Source: JAHDVS01 sp964370985
GTDB taxonomy: Bacteria; Actinomycetota; Thermoleophilia; Gaiellales; Gaiellaceae
DNA: 64,000 nucleotides
Direction: 5' to 3'
NCBI GenBank assembly: GCA_964370985.1
Contig: CAYJLE010000002.1
Coordinates: 62,001 to 126,000, forward strand
Shown here: positions 25,105-33,014 of the stretch, one piece after another
Position numbering within the stretch: position 1 is the first letter of the stretch
Layout of the letters: each line of letters opens with the position of its first letter
Notes under the pieces: generated by a model
Database searches by the model: none
What the model saw: the letters and a program-made list of their open reading frames with translations, nothing else
Told to the model about the DNA's origin: nothing
Program-made: the position numbers and the translations under genes

Positions 25105-25850
25105 GGCTGCTCGCGCACGAGTTGCGAAACCAGCAGCGGCTGTTCTGGCGCAGCCGCGAGTCGGCCGTGTTCACGTTCGCGATGCCGCTCGCGCTGCTCG
25201 GTCTGCTCGGCGCCGTCTACGGCGATCGAGAGATCGACGGGGTCGACGGCGCCTCGTACCTGCTCGCCGGGATGCTCGGCTACGGGATCGTCGCGACCGC
25301 GTTCGCGGGGCTCGCGATCCACCTCGTGATCCGCCGCGAGTCCGGCGTGCTCAAGCGCGTGCGCGGCACGCCGCTGCCGGCGGCCACGTACCTCGCGGCC
25401 GTGACCCTCTCGACCGCGCTCGTGATCGCGCTCCAGACCGGCGCGCAGCTCCTGATCGGGCGCTTCGCGATCGGCGCCGACCTCTCCCTCGCTGGCGGGG
25501 GCTTCACGGTCGCGGTGCTGCTCGGGACGCTGTCGTTCGCGGCGCTCGGGGTCGCGCTGACGGCCGCCGTGCGCAGCGGCGAGGGCTCGTCCGCGGTGGT
25601 GACGGCCGTGTACCTCCCGATGGTGTTCATCTCGGGCGCGTTCTTCTCCGTGGAGCGGCTGCCCGGCTTCCTCGAGGCGATCGCGGGCGTGCTCCCGCTC
25701 ACCTACCTGCTCGAGTTCCTGCGCGGGAGCCTCGTCGACGGCGAGGGGATCGGCTCGGCCTGGACGCCGATCGGGGTGCTCCTGCTCTGGGCGGGGCTCG
25801 GGATCGCGGTCGCGCTGCGGTCGTTTCGGTGGGAGCCGAGATCGGCGTGA
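25101..25850 (+). CDS. ABC-2 type transporter permease
   Basis: A 249-residue integral membrane protein with about six transmembrane helices and the ABC-2 signature near VYLPMVFISGAFFSVERLPGFL followed by VLPLTYLLEFLRGSL. It forms a DrrAB-like exporter with the preceding ATPase, with which it overlaps in GTGA form. Drug, lipid or polysaccharide export cannot be distinguished. Confidence 0.92.
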   Translation: MRLLAHELRNQQRLFWRSRESAVFTFAMPLALLGLLGAVYGDREIDGVDGASYLLAGMLGYGIVATAFAGLAIHLVIRRESGVLKRVRGTPLPAATYLAAVTLSTALVIALQTGAQLLIGRFAIGADLSLAGGGFTVAVLLGTLSFAALGVALTAAVRSGEGSSAVVTAVYLPMVFISGAFFSVERLPGFLEAIAGVLPLTYLLEFLRGSLVDGEGIGSAWTPIGVLLLWAGLGIAVALRSFRWEPRSA

Positions 25851-25887
25851 CGGGCGCGCGCCGGGGCGCAGTCGCTAGGCTCGACCC

Positions 25888-26847
25888 GTGAGCTCCGTCA
25901 CCGTCACCGACCTGGGCGGGGGCGTCCACCGGGTCACCCACCCGCTGCCGTGGGCGCTCAACCACATCCACTGCTACGCGATCGCGAGCAGCGACGGGTG
26001 GGCGCTGATCGACGCCGGTCTCGCGACGCCCGAGGCGGAGTCGCTGTGGCGTGACGCGCTCGAGCAGCTCGGCCGTCCCCGGATCCGCACGGTCCTGATC
26101 ACGCACTACCACCCCGATCACATCACGGGTGGCGCCGGGCTCGTCGCGCTCGTCGAGCCCGACGAGGTGCTCGAGGGGGCGTACGACGCGGTGTTGGCCG
26201 CGCGCGTGTACACGGATCCGGACGACCTCGCGAAGCTCGAGGACTACCTGCTCGCGAGCGGGATGCCGCCGGAGCTCGCGTCCGACTCCGTGGAGGATGA
26301 GGGCGAGTACATCGTGGCACCGGCCGAGCCGACGCGGCTGCTCGAGGAGGGCGACGTCGTCGAGCTCGGCGACGAGGAGTTTCACGTCCTGCACCTCCCC
26401 GGCCACGCGGACGGGCACGTGGCGCTGCTCGGCGAGCGGACGGGGCGGATGTTCGGGGGCGATGTGCTGCTGCACGGGATCACCCCGAACGTCGGGCTCT
26501 GGCACGACACGCTGCCCGACCCGCTCGGGCGCTACCTCGACACGCTCCGCCGGATCCGGGAGCTGGCGCCATCGGTCGTCTACCCGGGCCACCGGCGGGT
26601 GATCGAGGACGGGCCCGCGCGGGCGGCCGAGATCGTCGAGCACCACGCGACCCGCCTCGACGAGCACGAGGCGGCCCTGCGCGGCGGCGCCGTCACCCCG
26701 TACGAGTGCGTGCAACGCGTGTGGGGCGACGGTCTCGGCCTGCACGAGCGGCGCTTCGCGCTCGTCGAGTCGCTCTCCCACCTTGCTCGCCTCGGCGTGC
26801 TCGGCCGTGCCGTGGAGTCCGAGCCGGGCCGCTGGCGAGCCGCGTAG
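25888..26847 (+). CDS. MBL-fold metallo-hydrolase
   Basis: A 319-residue metallo-beta-lactamase-fold hydrolase with H73-Y-H75-P-D77-H78 (THYHPDHITGG), the later metal ligand in LHLPGHADGHVAL, FGGDVLLHG and VYPGHRRVIEDG. The C-terminal helical domain (RRFALVESLSHLARLGVLGR) resembles LACTB2-like or thioesterase-like hydrolases. The exact ester or thioester substrate is unknown. A TAGGCT box at 25876-25881 lies 6 nt before the GTG start, indicating a leaderless gene. Confidence 0.88.
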   Translation: MSSVTVTDLGGGVHRVTHPLPWALNHIHCYAIASSDGWALIDAGLATPEAESLWRDALEQLGRPRIRTVLITHYHPDHITGGAGLVALVEPDEVLEGAYDAVLAARVYTDPDDLAKLEDYLLASGMPPELASDSVEDEGEYIVAPAEPTRLLEEGDVVELGDEEFHVLHLPGHADGHVALLGERTGRMFGGDVLLHGITPNVGLWHDTLPDPLGRYLDTLRRIRELAPSVVYPGHRRVIEDGPARAAEIVEHHATRLDEHEAALRGGAVTPYECVQRVWGDGLGLHERRFALVESLSHLARLGVLGRAVESEPGRWRAA

Positions 26848-26864
26848 GAGCCGCCAGGCGCCTG

Positions 26865-26897
26865 CGGGTCAGGACCCGGGCGGGACAGATCCCGCCC
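26865..26897. terminator. Two overlapping hairpins between convergent genes
   Basis: CGGGTC/GACCCG (26865-26870, 26873-26878) and GGGCGGGA/TCCCGCCC (26878-26885, 26890-26897) are perfect and share base 26878, so they are mutually exclusive. They sit between the MBL stop and the tetR stop and could terminate both transcripts. No T tract follows. Confidence 0.45.
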
Positions 26898-27533
26898 CTA
26901 CGCGGGCGCGGCGTCCGGCCCCGCCAGGTACGCGAGGACGGCGCGGGTGCAGGCGGCACGGTGGGCGGCGTGGGTCGCCTGCCAATCGTCGCCCTGGAGC
27001 CACTGGAGGAAGAACCCCTCGATGATCGCCCGCATCGCGGCGGCGGCCTCGTCGGGGTCGGCCGCGCGGAACGCGCCCGTCTGCGTGCCCGCGCGGATCA
27101 CTTCGGCGTAGAGCGCGTTCACGGTCTCCCGGAACGTCTGGGACAGCTCGCCGAAGCGGTGCTCTCTGGCCGCGTACTCGACGAGGTCGAGGTAGACGAC
27201 GTAGTAGCGGCGGTTCGCGTCCGGCTCCGCCCAGATCGCGTCGAGCAGCGCGACCAGGCGCTCCCGGGGCGTCTCCGCGCCCGCGATCGCCTGACGGATC
27301 CGCTCCGACACCTGGAACAGCACCCAGCGCATCGTCGCCAGGATCAGGTTCTCCTTCGTCTTGAAGTAGTAGGGGACGAGGCCCTTCGAGACGCCGGCCG
27401 CCTCGGCGATCTCCTGGAGCGAGACCCGGTGCATGCCCCGCTCGCCGATCAGGCGGTAGGTCGCCCGGACCATGTGCACCTGCTTGTCGGAGAGCTGCTC
27501 GTCGAGGCCCTGCGGGGCCGCTTCTGCGGGCAC
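26898..27533 (-). CDS. TetR/AcrR family regulator
   Basis: A 211-residue TetR regulator with HTH residues about 22-66 (VSLQEIAEAAGVSKGLVPYYFKTKENL) and a full-length ligand domain. It is the last gene of the coupled iclR-hcrC-hcrA-hcrB run, starting at GTG 27533 only 12 nt after hcrB. It probably senses an acyl-CoA or aromatic effector of this pathway. Operator sites are not assigned. Confidence 0.88.
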   Translation of the reverse strand: MPAEAAPQGLDEQLSDKQVHMVRATYRLIGERGMHRVSLQEIAEAAGVSKGLVPYYFKTKENLILATMRWVLFQVSERIRQAIAGAETPRERLVALLDAIWAEPDANRRYYVVYLDLVEYAAREHRFGELSQTFRETVNALYAEVIRAGTQTGAFRAADPDEAAAAMRAIIEGFFLQWLQGDDWQATHAAHRAACTRAVLAYLAGPDAAPA

Positions 27534-27545
27534 GACGCAGGCCCC

Positions 27546-28532
27546 CTAGCCGAGCTCGGCGAGCTCGGCGAGCGCGCGCGTCACGTGAACCCTGACCATG
27601 CGCTTACGGTACAGCGGCGTCAGGTCGGCGTTCTCCATCGGCTTTGCGATTCCCGCGGCCAGCTCGGCCGCGGCCTCGATCGCGGCAGGCTCGAGCCGCC
27701 GCCCGGCGAGCGCTAGCTCGGCCTCGGGGCAGCGCACCGGGCGGGACCCGACCGCCCCGAGCACGATGCGCGCCTCCTCGCACGTCCCGTCCCCGTCCGT
27801 GCGGACCGCCGCGGCAACCCCGAGCATCGGGAAGTCGATGCTCCCGCGCTGACGCACCTTCCAGTACGTCGCGCGCAGGCCCCGGCCGGGCGGGACGATC
27901 ACGTCCGCGAGGATCTCATCCGGGCGCTTGCCCAGGTAGCGGATCCCGTCGTCCTCGTACAGCTCGGCCGCCGGCAGCACCCGCTCGCCGCCCGCGCCGA
28001 CGAGCCGGACGCGCGCGTCCAGGGCGACCGCGACCGGGGCGAGGTCGGAGGAGGAGATCGCCCAGCAGCGCTCGCCGCCCGGAGCGACCCGGCAGACGTC
28101 CGAGCCGGCCTTCAGGCAGAAGCCGATCGAGGCCCGCCAGCCCTCCGGCAGGTCGTAGTAGTTGCAGCGCGTGTCGACGCAGAGGTTCCCGCCCACGGTC
28201 GCGACCGTCCGGACCTGCGGGCTCGACACCAGCCCCGCCGCCCGGGCCAGCGCGGGCGCGTGCTCGCGCACCGCGGCGTCCGCCACGAGCTGCCGCAGCG
28301 TCGTGCCGGCGCCGATCCGCAGCTCGCCGCCCGCGCCGGCGCGGCAGCCGCGCAGCTCGCCGATCCCGCGCAGCGAGACGAGTGTCCGTGGCGTGACCTG
28401 GCGGCGCTTCATGTTCGGGTAGAGGTCGGTGCCGCCCGCGACCGCCATCGTGTCGGCCCCGCCGGAGGCGAGCAGCCCGGCCGCCTCCGCGGCGGTGCGT
28501 GGGCGGAGCAGGCGAAACGGGGGCAGGCGCAT
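27546..28532 (-). CDS. hcrB: FAD subunit of a 4-hydroxybenzoyl-CoA reductase-like molybdenum enzyme, with [4Fe-4S] loop
   Basis: The flavin subunit (328 residues) of a xanthine-oxidase-family enzyme. FAD motifs are AGGTDLYPN (32-40) and TVGGNL (112-117). Between them and the rest of the FAD domain is an inserted loop with C123, C139, C147 and C156. The 16-8-9 spacing is that of the extra [4Fe-4S] cluster of 4-hydroxybenzoyl-CoA reductase beta subunit, absent from ordinary xanthine and CO dehydrogenases. In that enzyme the cluster feeds low-potential electrons inward to remove a phenolic hydroxyl. The start overlaps the hcrA stop (TGATG). Confidence 0.82.
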   Translation of the reverse strand: MRLPPFRLLRPRTAAEAAGLLASGGADTMAVAGGTDLYPNMKRRQVTPRTLVSLRGIGELRGCRAGAGGELRIGAGTTLRQLVADAAVREHAPALARAAGLVSSPQVRTVATVGGNLCVDTRCNYYDLPEGWRASIGFCLKAGSDVCRVAPGGERCWAISSSDLAPVAVALDARVRLVGAGGERVLPAAELYEDDGIRYLGKRPDEILADVIVPPGRGLRATYWKVRQRGSIDFPMLGVAAAVRTDGDGTCEEARIVLGAVGSRPVRCPEAELALAGRRLEPAAIEAAAELAAGIAKPMENADLTPLYRKRMVRVHVTRALAELAELG

Positions 28533-30883
28533 CACGGCGCCGCCCTCCACTGCGCCGGAGGCTCGACCCGCACCGCATCGCGGAACGGGAAGTCGGGTAG
28601 CCGCTTCGGGCCGACGCGGCCCTGGCGCAACGCCCGGATGACCTTGTCGGCCGTGATCGGGACCTCGTCGATGCGCACGCCGAGCGCGTCGTGGACGGCG
28701 TTCGCGACCGCGGGGATGACCGGGAGCAGCACCCCCTGGCCGACCTCCTTGGCGCCGAACGGTCCCTCCGGGTCGTCGGACTCGACCACGATCGACACCA
28801 CCTCGGGCATGTCGAGCGCGGTCGGCGTCTTGTAGTCGAGCAGGGAGGGCCCGAGGTGGACGCCGTCGCGGAACGCGTGGTTCTCGAGCAGCGCCTCCCC
28901 GAGCGCCATGTAGACGCTCCCCTCGATCTGGCCCTCGACGAGCAGCGGGTTCAGCGCCCGGCCGACGTCGTGGGCGACCCACACCTTCTCGACCCGGACC
29001 TCGCCCGTCTCGGGGTCGCAATCGACCTCGACGACGGCGGCCGAGAAGCTGTAGGCGGGCGACGGCCCGACGCCCGCCCCCTTGTAGGGCCCCGCAAGGT
29101 CGGGCGGCCGGTAGCTGCCCGCGGTCACGAGCGGGCCTCGGGAGGCAGCCGCGATCCGGATCGCCTCGACCCAGGGGACGCCGCTCTCGGGGTCGTCGGG
29201 ATCGAGGGCCCGCCCGCCGCGCAGGACGAGGCGGTCGAGCGGCAGCCCCAGCTGCTCGGCCACCGCCCCGAGCACGAGCGCCCGCATCCGCTCGGCCGCC
29301 TCGACCGCGGCGTTCCCGGCCATGAACGTGACGCGGCTCGAGTAGCTGCCGAGATCGATCGGGGTCAGGTCGGTGTCGGCGCTGACGACGGCGACGTCGG
29401 CCGGCTCGAGGCCGAGCACCTCTGCGGTCAGGTAGGCGAGCACCGAGTCGGAGCCCTGGCCGATGTCGGTCGCCATCGAGTAGACGGTCACGCCGCCGCC
29501 CCGGTCGACCTTGATCTGCACCTCCGACTGCGGCAGCTCGTTCGCGTAGATCGGGAGCCCCGCCCCGGACATGTACGCGCTGACGGCGAAGCCGACGCCG
29601 CGTCCGTGCGGCAGCCGCCCGTGCTTTTCCCCGAATCCGGAGGCCTCGACGACCCGGTCGATGCACTCCTCGAGGGCGCAGCTCGTGATCCGCAAGTGGT
29701 TGACGGTCCACGAGAACGGCTCGACGAGGTTGCGGCGGCGCAGCTCGACCGGGTCGAGCCCGAGCTCCTCCGCGACCTTGTCCAGGTGGCACTCGAGCGC
29801 GAAGCGGGGCTGAGGCGTGCCGTGCCCGCGCTTGGGTCCGCAGGGCGGCTTCGTGGTGTAGGCGCGCAGCCCCTCGAAACGGTAGGCGGGGATCGCGTAG
29901 GTGGTCGTCTGGAGCGCCCCCGTGTAGAGCATCGAGGCCGCGCCGTAGCTGCCGTAGGCGCCGCCGTCGAGGAGGCAGCGGAACTCCATGGCGGTGATCC
30001 GCCCGTCGCGGGCGAACCCGGAGCGCACGCGCATCAGCACGGGGTGGCGGCCCCGGTGCGCGTAGAAGACCTCCTCGCGCGTGAGCGCGATCTTGACCGG
30101 GCGGCCCGTCACGATCGCGAGCTTCGCCGCGACCAGCTCGTGCGAGAACGGATCGCACTTGCCGCCAAAGCCGCCGCCGAGCGCCGGCACGATCACGCGG
30201 ATCCGGCTCTCTGGCAACTCGAGCACGCGCGCGAGCGCCCGGTGCAGGTAGTGCGGCACCTGCGTGGACGTGCGCACGGTGAGCTTCGAGCCGTCCCACT
30301 CCGCCAGGGTCGCGTGCTCCTCGAGCGGGACGTGCGTGTTGCCGTGGACGAAGAAGATGTCCTCGCGGACGTGGTCGGCGGCCTCGAAACCCCCGTCGAC
30401 GTCGCCGAACTCGAGCGCGGCGGCGCGGTGGACGTTCGTCGGGCGCTCCTCGTGCACTGCCGCGGCGCCCACGGCGAGCGCCTGCTCGATCGACATCACC
30501 GCCGGCAGGTCCTCGTACTCGACCTCGACGAGGGCGAGCGCCCGCTCGGCCGTCTCCTCGTCGTCGGCTGCGACGGCGGCGACCGGCTCGCCCGCGTAGC
30601 GCACCTTCTCGAGCGCGAGCGCGTGCTCGTCCTGGCTGACGGGGAGGATGCCGTAGGCGATCGGCAGGTCGGCGCTCGTGAGCACGGCGTGCACGCCCGG
30701 CAGCGCGAGCGCGCGCGAGACGTCGAGCCGCACGATCCGCGCGTGCGTGCGGGTCGAGCGCAGCAGCTTCGCCGCGAGCATCCGCGGCGCGCGCAGGTCG
30801 TCCGTGTAGCGCGCTCGCCCCGTGACTTTCGCGACCGCGTCGACCTTCGGCCGGCGGGTGCCGACGACGGAGAGCTCGTTCAC
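28532..30883 (-). CDS. hcrA: Molybdenum-binding catalytic subunit, 4-hydroxybenzoyl-CoA reductase-like
   Basis: A 783-residue molybdopterin-cytosine-dinucleotide subunit. Domain order: Ald_Xan_dh_C a/b hammerhead (about 15-125) then the Mo-binding domain with GGGFGGKCDPFSHEL, LDGGAYGSYG, PPCGPKRGHGTPQPRFALE, TDIGQGSDS and the catalytic glutamate in GPFGAKEVGQG. With the cysteine-loop FAD subunit this points to reductive dehydroxylation of a hydroxyaryl-CoA, not purine oxidation. The aryl substrate is inferred from family. The GTG start overlaps the hcrC stop. Confidence 0.82.
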   Translation of the reverse strand: MNELSVVGTRRPKVDAVAKVTGRARYTDDLRAPRMLAAKLLRSTRTHARIVRLDVSRALALPGVHAVLTSADLPIAYGILPVSQDEHALALEKVRYAGEPVAAVAADDEETAERALALVEVEYEDLPAVMSIEQALAVGAAAVHEERPTNVHRAAALEFGDVDGGFEAADHVREDIFFVHGNTHVPLEEHATLAEWDGSKLTVRTSTQVPHYLHRALARVLELPESRIRVIVPALGGGFGGKCDPFSHELVAAKLAIVTGRPVKIALTREEVFYAHRGRHPVLMRVRSGFARDGRITAMEFRCLLDGGAYGSYGAASMLYTGALQTTTYAIPAYRFEGLRAYTTKPPCGPKRGHGTPQPRFALECHLDKVAEELGLDPVELRRRNLVEPFSWTVNHLRITSCALEECIDRVVEASGFGEKHGRLPHGRGVGFAVSAYMSGAGLPIYANELPQSEVQIKVDRGGGVTVYSMATDIGQGSDSVLAYLTAEVLGLEPADVAVVSADTDLTPIDLGSYSSRVTFMAGNAAVEAAERMRALVLGAVAEQLGLPLDRLVLRGGRALDPDDPESGVPWVEAIRIAAASRGPLVTAGSYRPPDLAGPYKGAGVGPSPAYSFSAAVVEVDCDPETGEVRVEKVWVAHDVGRALNPLLVEGQIEGSVYMALGEALLENHAFRDGVHLGPSLLDYKTPTALDMPEVVSIVVESDDPEGPFGAKEVGQGVLLPVIPAVANAVHDALGVRIDEVPITADKVIRALRQGRVGPKRLPDFPFRDAVRVEPPAQWRAAP

Positions 30884-31359
30884 GCCGCCCCCATCCGCGC
30901 GGAGGCCAGCTCGACGGCCTCGATGATCTTCACGTAGCCCGTGCAGCGGCAGAGGTTCCCCGCCAGCGCCTCGCGGATCTCGTCGCGGCTCGGGGCGGGG
31001 TTCGCCTCGAGGAACGCCGAGGCGGACACGAGCATACCCGGCGTGCAGTAGCCGCACTGGGCGGCGCCGAGCTCGACGAACGCGGCCTGGAGGGGGTGGA
31101 GGTCGGCGCCGTGCGCGAGCCCCTCGACGGTGGTCACGTCCCGCCCCGCGGCGTCGAGCGCGAGCGTCAGGCACGACAGCTGGGGCTCCCCGTCGACGAG
31201 CACCGTGCAGGCGCCGCACTCGCCGAGCTCGCAGCCGTGCTTCGTTCCGGTCAGGTCGAGGTCCTCGCGCAGCACCTCGAGCAGCGTGCGGTGCGCGGCG
31301 ACCGGGACGGCTGCCTCATCGCCGTTGACGCGCAGCGAGAGCAGCGTTCTGCCGGTCAC
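30880..31359 (-). CDS. hcrC: [2Fe-2S] subunit of the hydroxybenzoyl-CoA reductase-like enzyme
   Basis: A 159-residue electron-transfer subunit with two [2Fe-2S] clusters: plant-type C43-x4-C48-x2-C51 with C63 (HGCELGECGACTVLVDG), and the four-helix-bundle cluster C102-x2-C105 with C137 and C139 (CGYCTPGM, LCRCTGY). First structural gene after iclR, overlapping its stop in GTGA form. It would shuttle electrons between the FAD subunit and molybdenum. Confidence 0.88.
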   Translation of the reverse strand: MTGRTLLSLRVNGDEAAVPVAAHRTLLEVLREDLDLTGTKHGCELGECGACTVLVDGEPQLSCLTLALDAAGRDVTTVEGLAHGADLHPLQAAFVELGAAQCGYCTPGMLVSASAFLEANPAPSRDEIREALAGNLCRCTGYVKIIEAVELASARMGAA

Positions 31360-32153
31360 GCCGCGGCCTCTGCTGGCGCGCCCAGACTGCGCGACACGGT
31401 TGCCGCCGAAGCTACGAGCTCCGGCACGACCGCGCGCAGCCGCCGCTCCGACAGGCGCGAGGCGGCGCCGACGACGCTGATCGCCGCGATCGCGCGCGCC
31501 GAGCCGTCGCGGACGGCCGCGGAGGCGGCTCGCACGCCGCGCAGGTACTCGTCGTGCTCGAGCGCGTACCCCTGCTGGCGCACTCGGGCGAGATCGAGCA
31601 GGTAACGGTCGGGGTCGGCGACGGTGCGCTCCGTGAACGCCGGCAGCGGGCCGCGGCGGACGAGCGCCTCGACCTCGGCGGGCGGCCGGGCGGCCAGGAG
31701 CGCCTGCGCCACGGAGCCGGCGAACGCGGGCAGGCGCAGGCCGGCACGTGCCACGACCTTGAGCTGGGTGTCGGGCTCCGCCCGCTCGACGATCACGTAC
31801 TCCTCGCCCTGGGGCACGTGCAGGATCGCGGTCTCGCCGGTCAGGTCGCGCAGCCGCTCGAGCTCGGGCTTGGCGGCCCCGCCGAGGTCGAGCCGGCGCA
31901 GGACGGGGCTCCCGAGCGCGAGCAACCCGACGCCGAGGCGGTAGGCCCGCGAGACGGGATCGCGTTCGACGAGGCCGTGCTGCTCGAGCGTGCCGAGCAG
32001 GCCCCAGGCCGTGCTCTTGGAGAGGCCGAGGCTGCGGGCGAGATCGGAGAGCGGGTGGCCCTCGTCGTCCCGCCCGAGCGCTTCGAGGATGGCGATCGCC
32101 CTGGCCACCGCGGGCACCACGTGACGGGGTTCGATATCATGAACGACGTTCAT
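31356..32153 (-). CDS. IclR family regulator of the hcr operon
   Basis: A 265-residue IclR regulator. An N-terminal winged HTH (residues about 12-75, HPLSDLARSLGLSKSTAWGLLGTLEQHGLV) is followed by the effector GAF-like domain (about 85-255). First gene of a five-gene coupled operon. A TTGACT-N17-TATGTT promoter ends about 8 nt before the ATG, so the mRNA is nearly leaderless. One palindrome covers the -10 and another covers the start codon, strongly suggesting autorepression plus control of the divergent badH-like operon. The effector is probably an aromatic or alicyclic acid or its CoA ester (inference). Confidence 0.92.
   Translation of the reverse strand: MNVVHDIEPRHVVPAVARAIAILEALGRDDEGHPLSDLARSLGLSKSTAWGLLGTLEQHGLVERDPVSRAYRLGVGLLALGSPVLRRLDLGGAAKPELERLRDLTGETAILHVPQGEEYVIVERAEPDTQLKVVARAGLRLPAFAGSVAQALLAARPPAEVEALVRRGPLPAFTERTVADPDRYLLDLARVRQQGYALEHDEYLRGVRAASAAVRDGSARAIAAISVVGAASRLSERRLRAVVPELVASAATVSRSLGAPAEAAA
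32139..32153. promoter_or_regulatory. Operator palindrome 1 at the iclR start codon
   Basis: ATGAACGACGTTCAT is a perfect 15-bp palindrome centred at 32146 and includes the iclR start codon. Its inner halves GAAC and GTTC match those of the second palindrome. Confidence 0.55.
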
Positions 32154-32158
32154 TCAGT

Positions 32159-32175
32159 CGAACATATCCCGTTCG
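32159..32175. promoter_or_regulatory. Operator palindrome 2 over the iclR -10 box
   Basis: CGAACATATCCCGTTCG has perfect 5-bp arms around a 7-bp spacer, centred at 32167. That is 21 bp (two turns) from palindrome 1, with the same GAAC/GTTC halves. It overlaps the reverse-strand -10. Confidence 0.55.
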
Positions 32176-32189
32176 CGGCCCGTAGTCAA
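32161..32189 (-). promoter_or_regulatory. Sigma-70-type promoter of the iclR-hcrCAB-tetR operon
   Basis: Reverse-strand TTGACT (32189-32184), a 17-nt spacer and TATGTT (32166-32161). The expected start site is about 32154, next to the ATG at 32153. Confidence 0.6.
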
Positions 32190-32260
32190 GGCGAAGACTG
32201 GTCTGGCGATTCGGGCGCCGGGTGGACTAGGGTGGGCCGGTCGGAGACGAAGGAGGGGCG

Positions 32261-33007
32261 GTGGAGTTCGAGGATCGCGTCGCGCTCGTGACCGGAGGGG
32301 CGAGCGGCATCGGTCGGGCGGTGACTCACGTTCTTGCCGCCGGGGGCGCCAGAGTTGCCGTCTGCGACCTGAACGCGGAGGGTGCCACGGCCGTGGCCGC
32401 CGAGGTGGGCGGCGGCGCGCTCGGCATCGGGATGGACGTGACGGACACGGCCAGCGTCCGGGCCGGTGTGGCGACGGCGGTCGAGAGCCTCGGAGCGCCC
32501 GACGTGCTCGTCAACGCGGCCGGCTGGGACCGGATCGTGCGCTTCGTCGAGAGCGACGAGGAGCTCTGGGACCGCGTGATCGGGATCAACTACCGGGGCG
32601 TGCTCGCGGTCACGCACGCGGTGCTCCCGCACATGATCGAGAGGGGCTCGGGCGCGATCGTCAGCATCGCCTCGGAGGCGGGCCGCGCCGGCTCGTCGGG
32701 CGAGGCGGTCTACTCCGGCGCCAAGGCGGCCGTGATCGCGTTCTCGAAGGCGATCGCCCGCGAGGTGGCGCGCTACGGGATCCGTGTCAACGTGGTCACG
32801 CCCGGGCTGACGGACACGCCGTTCCTGCAGCGGCAGGTCGACGAGGGCCACGGCAAGCTGATGGACGCGATGGCGGCCGCGACGCCGCTGCGCCGGGTCG
32901 GCAAGCCCGAGGAGGTCGCGCAGGCGGTCTGCTTCCTCGCGTCGGAGCGAGCCTCGTTCACGACCGGGGAGACCCTGTCCGTGAGCGGCGGGCTCGTGAT
33001 GGCCTGA
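32261..33007 (+). CDS. SDR dehydrogenase, BadH-like (2-hydroxycyclohexanecarboxyl-CoA dehydrogenase type)
   Basis: A 248-residue classical SDR with the NAD(P) loop TGGASGIG (11-18), NAAGWD (85-90), the catalytic serine near 138, Y151 and K155. The NAAGWD, GSSGEAVY and LSVSGGLVMA segments resemble BadH of the cyclohexanecarboxylate pathway, which oxidises 2-hydroxycyclohexanecarboxyl-CoA. Other 3-hydroxyacyl-CoA/ACP reductases remain possible. Strong GAAGGAGG site; TAGGGT -10-like box at 32228-32233. First gene of a two-gene operon divergent from iclR. Confidence 0.8.
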   Translation: MEFEDRVALVTGGASGIGRAVTHVLAAGGARVAVCDLNAEGATAVAAEVGGGALGIGMDVTDTASVRAGVATAVESLGAPDVLVNAAGWDRIVRFVESDEELWDRVIGINYRGVLAVTHAVLPHMIERGSGAIVSIASEAGRAGSSGEAVYSGAKAAVIAFSKAIAREVARYGIRVNVVTPGLTDTPFLQRQVDEGHGKLMDAMAAATPLRRVGKPEEVAQAVCFLASERASFTTGETLSVSGGLVMA

Positions 33008-33014
33008 GGCTTTC

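Noticed and set aside
13015..26902. GCCCCTACG shared by the two hairpin regions as a dispersed repeat
   Set aside because: The same 9-mer or its complement occurs by chance inside genes (for example near 6297 and 38748), so it is not evidence of a repeat family.
27546..31359. Xanthine or carbon monoxide dehydrogenase
   Set aside because: The four-cysteine loop in the FAD subunit and the acyl-CoA gene context favour the 4-hydroxybenzoyl-CoA reductase branch; no purine or cox accessory genes are present.
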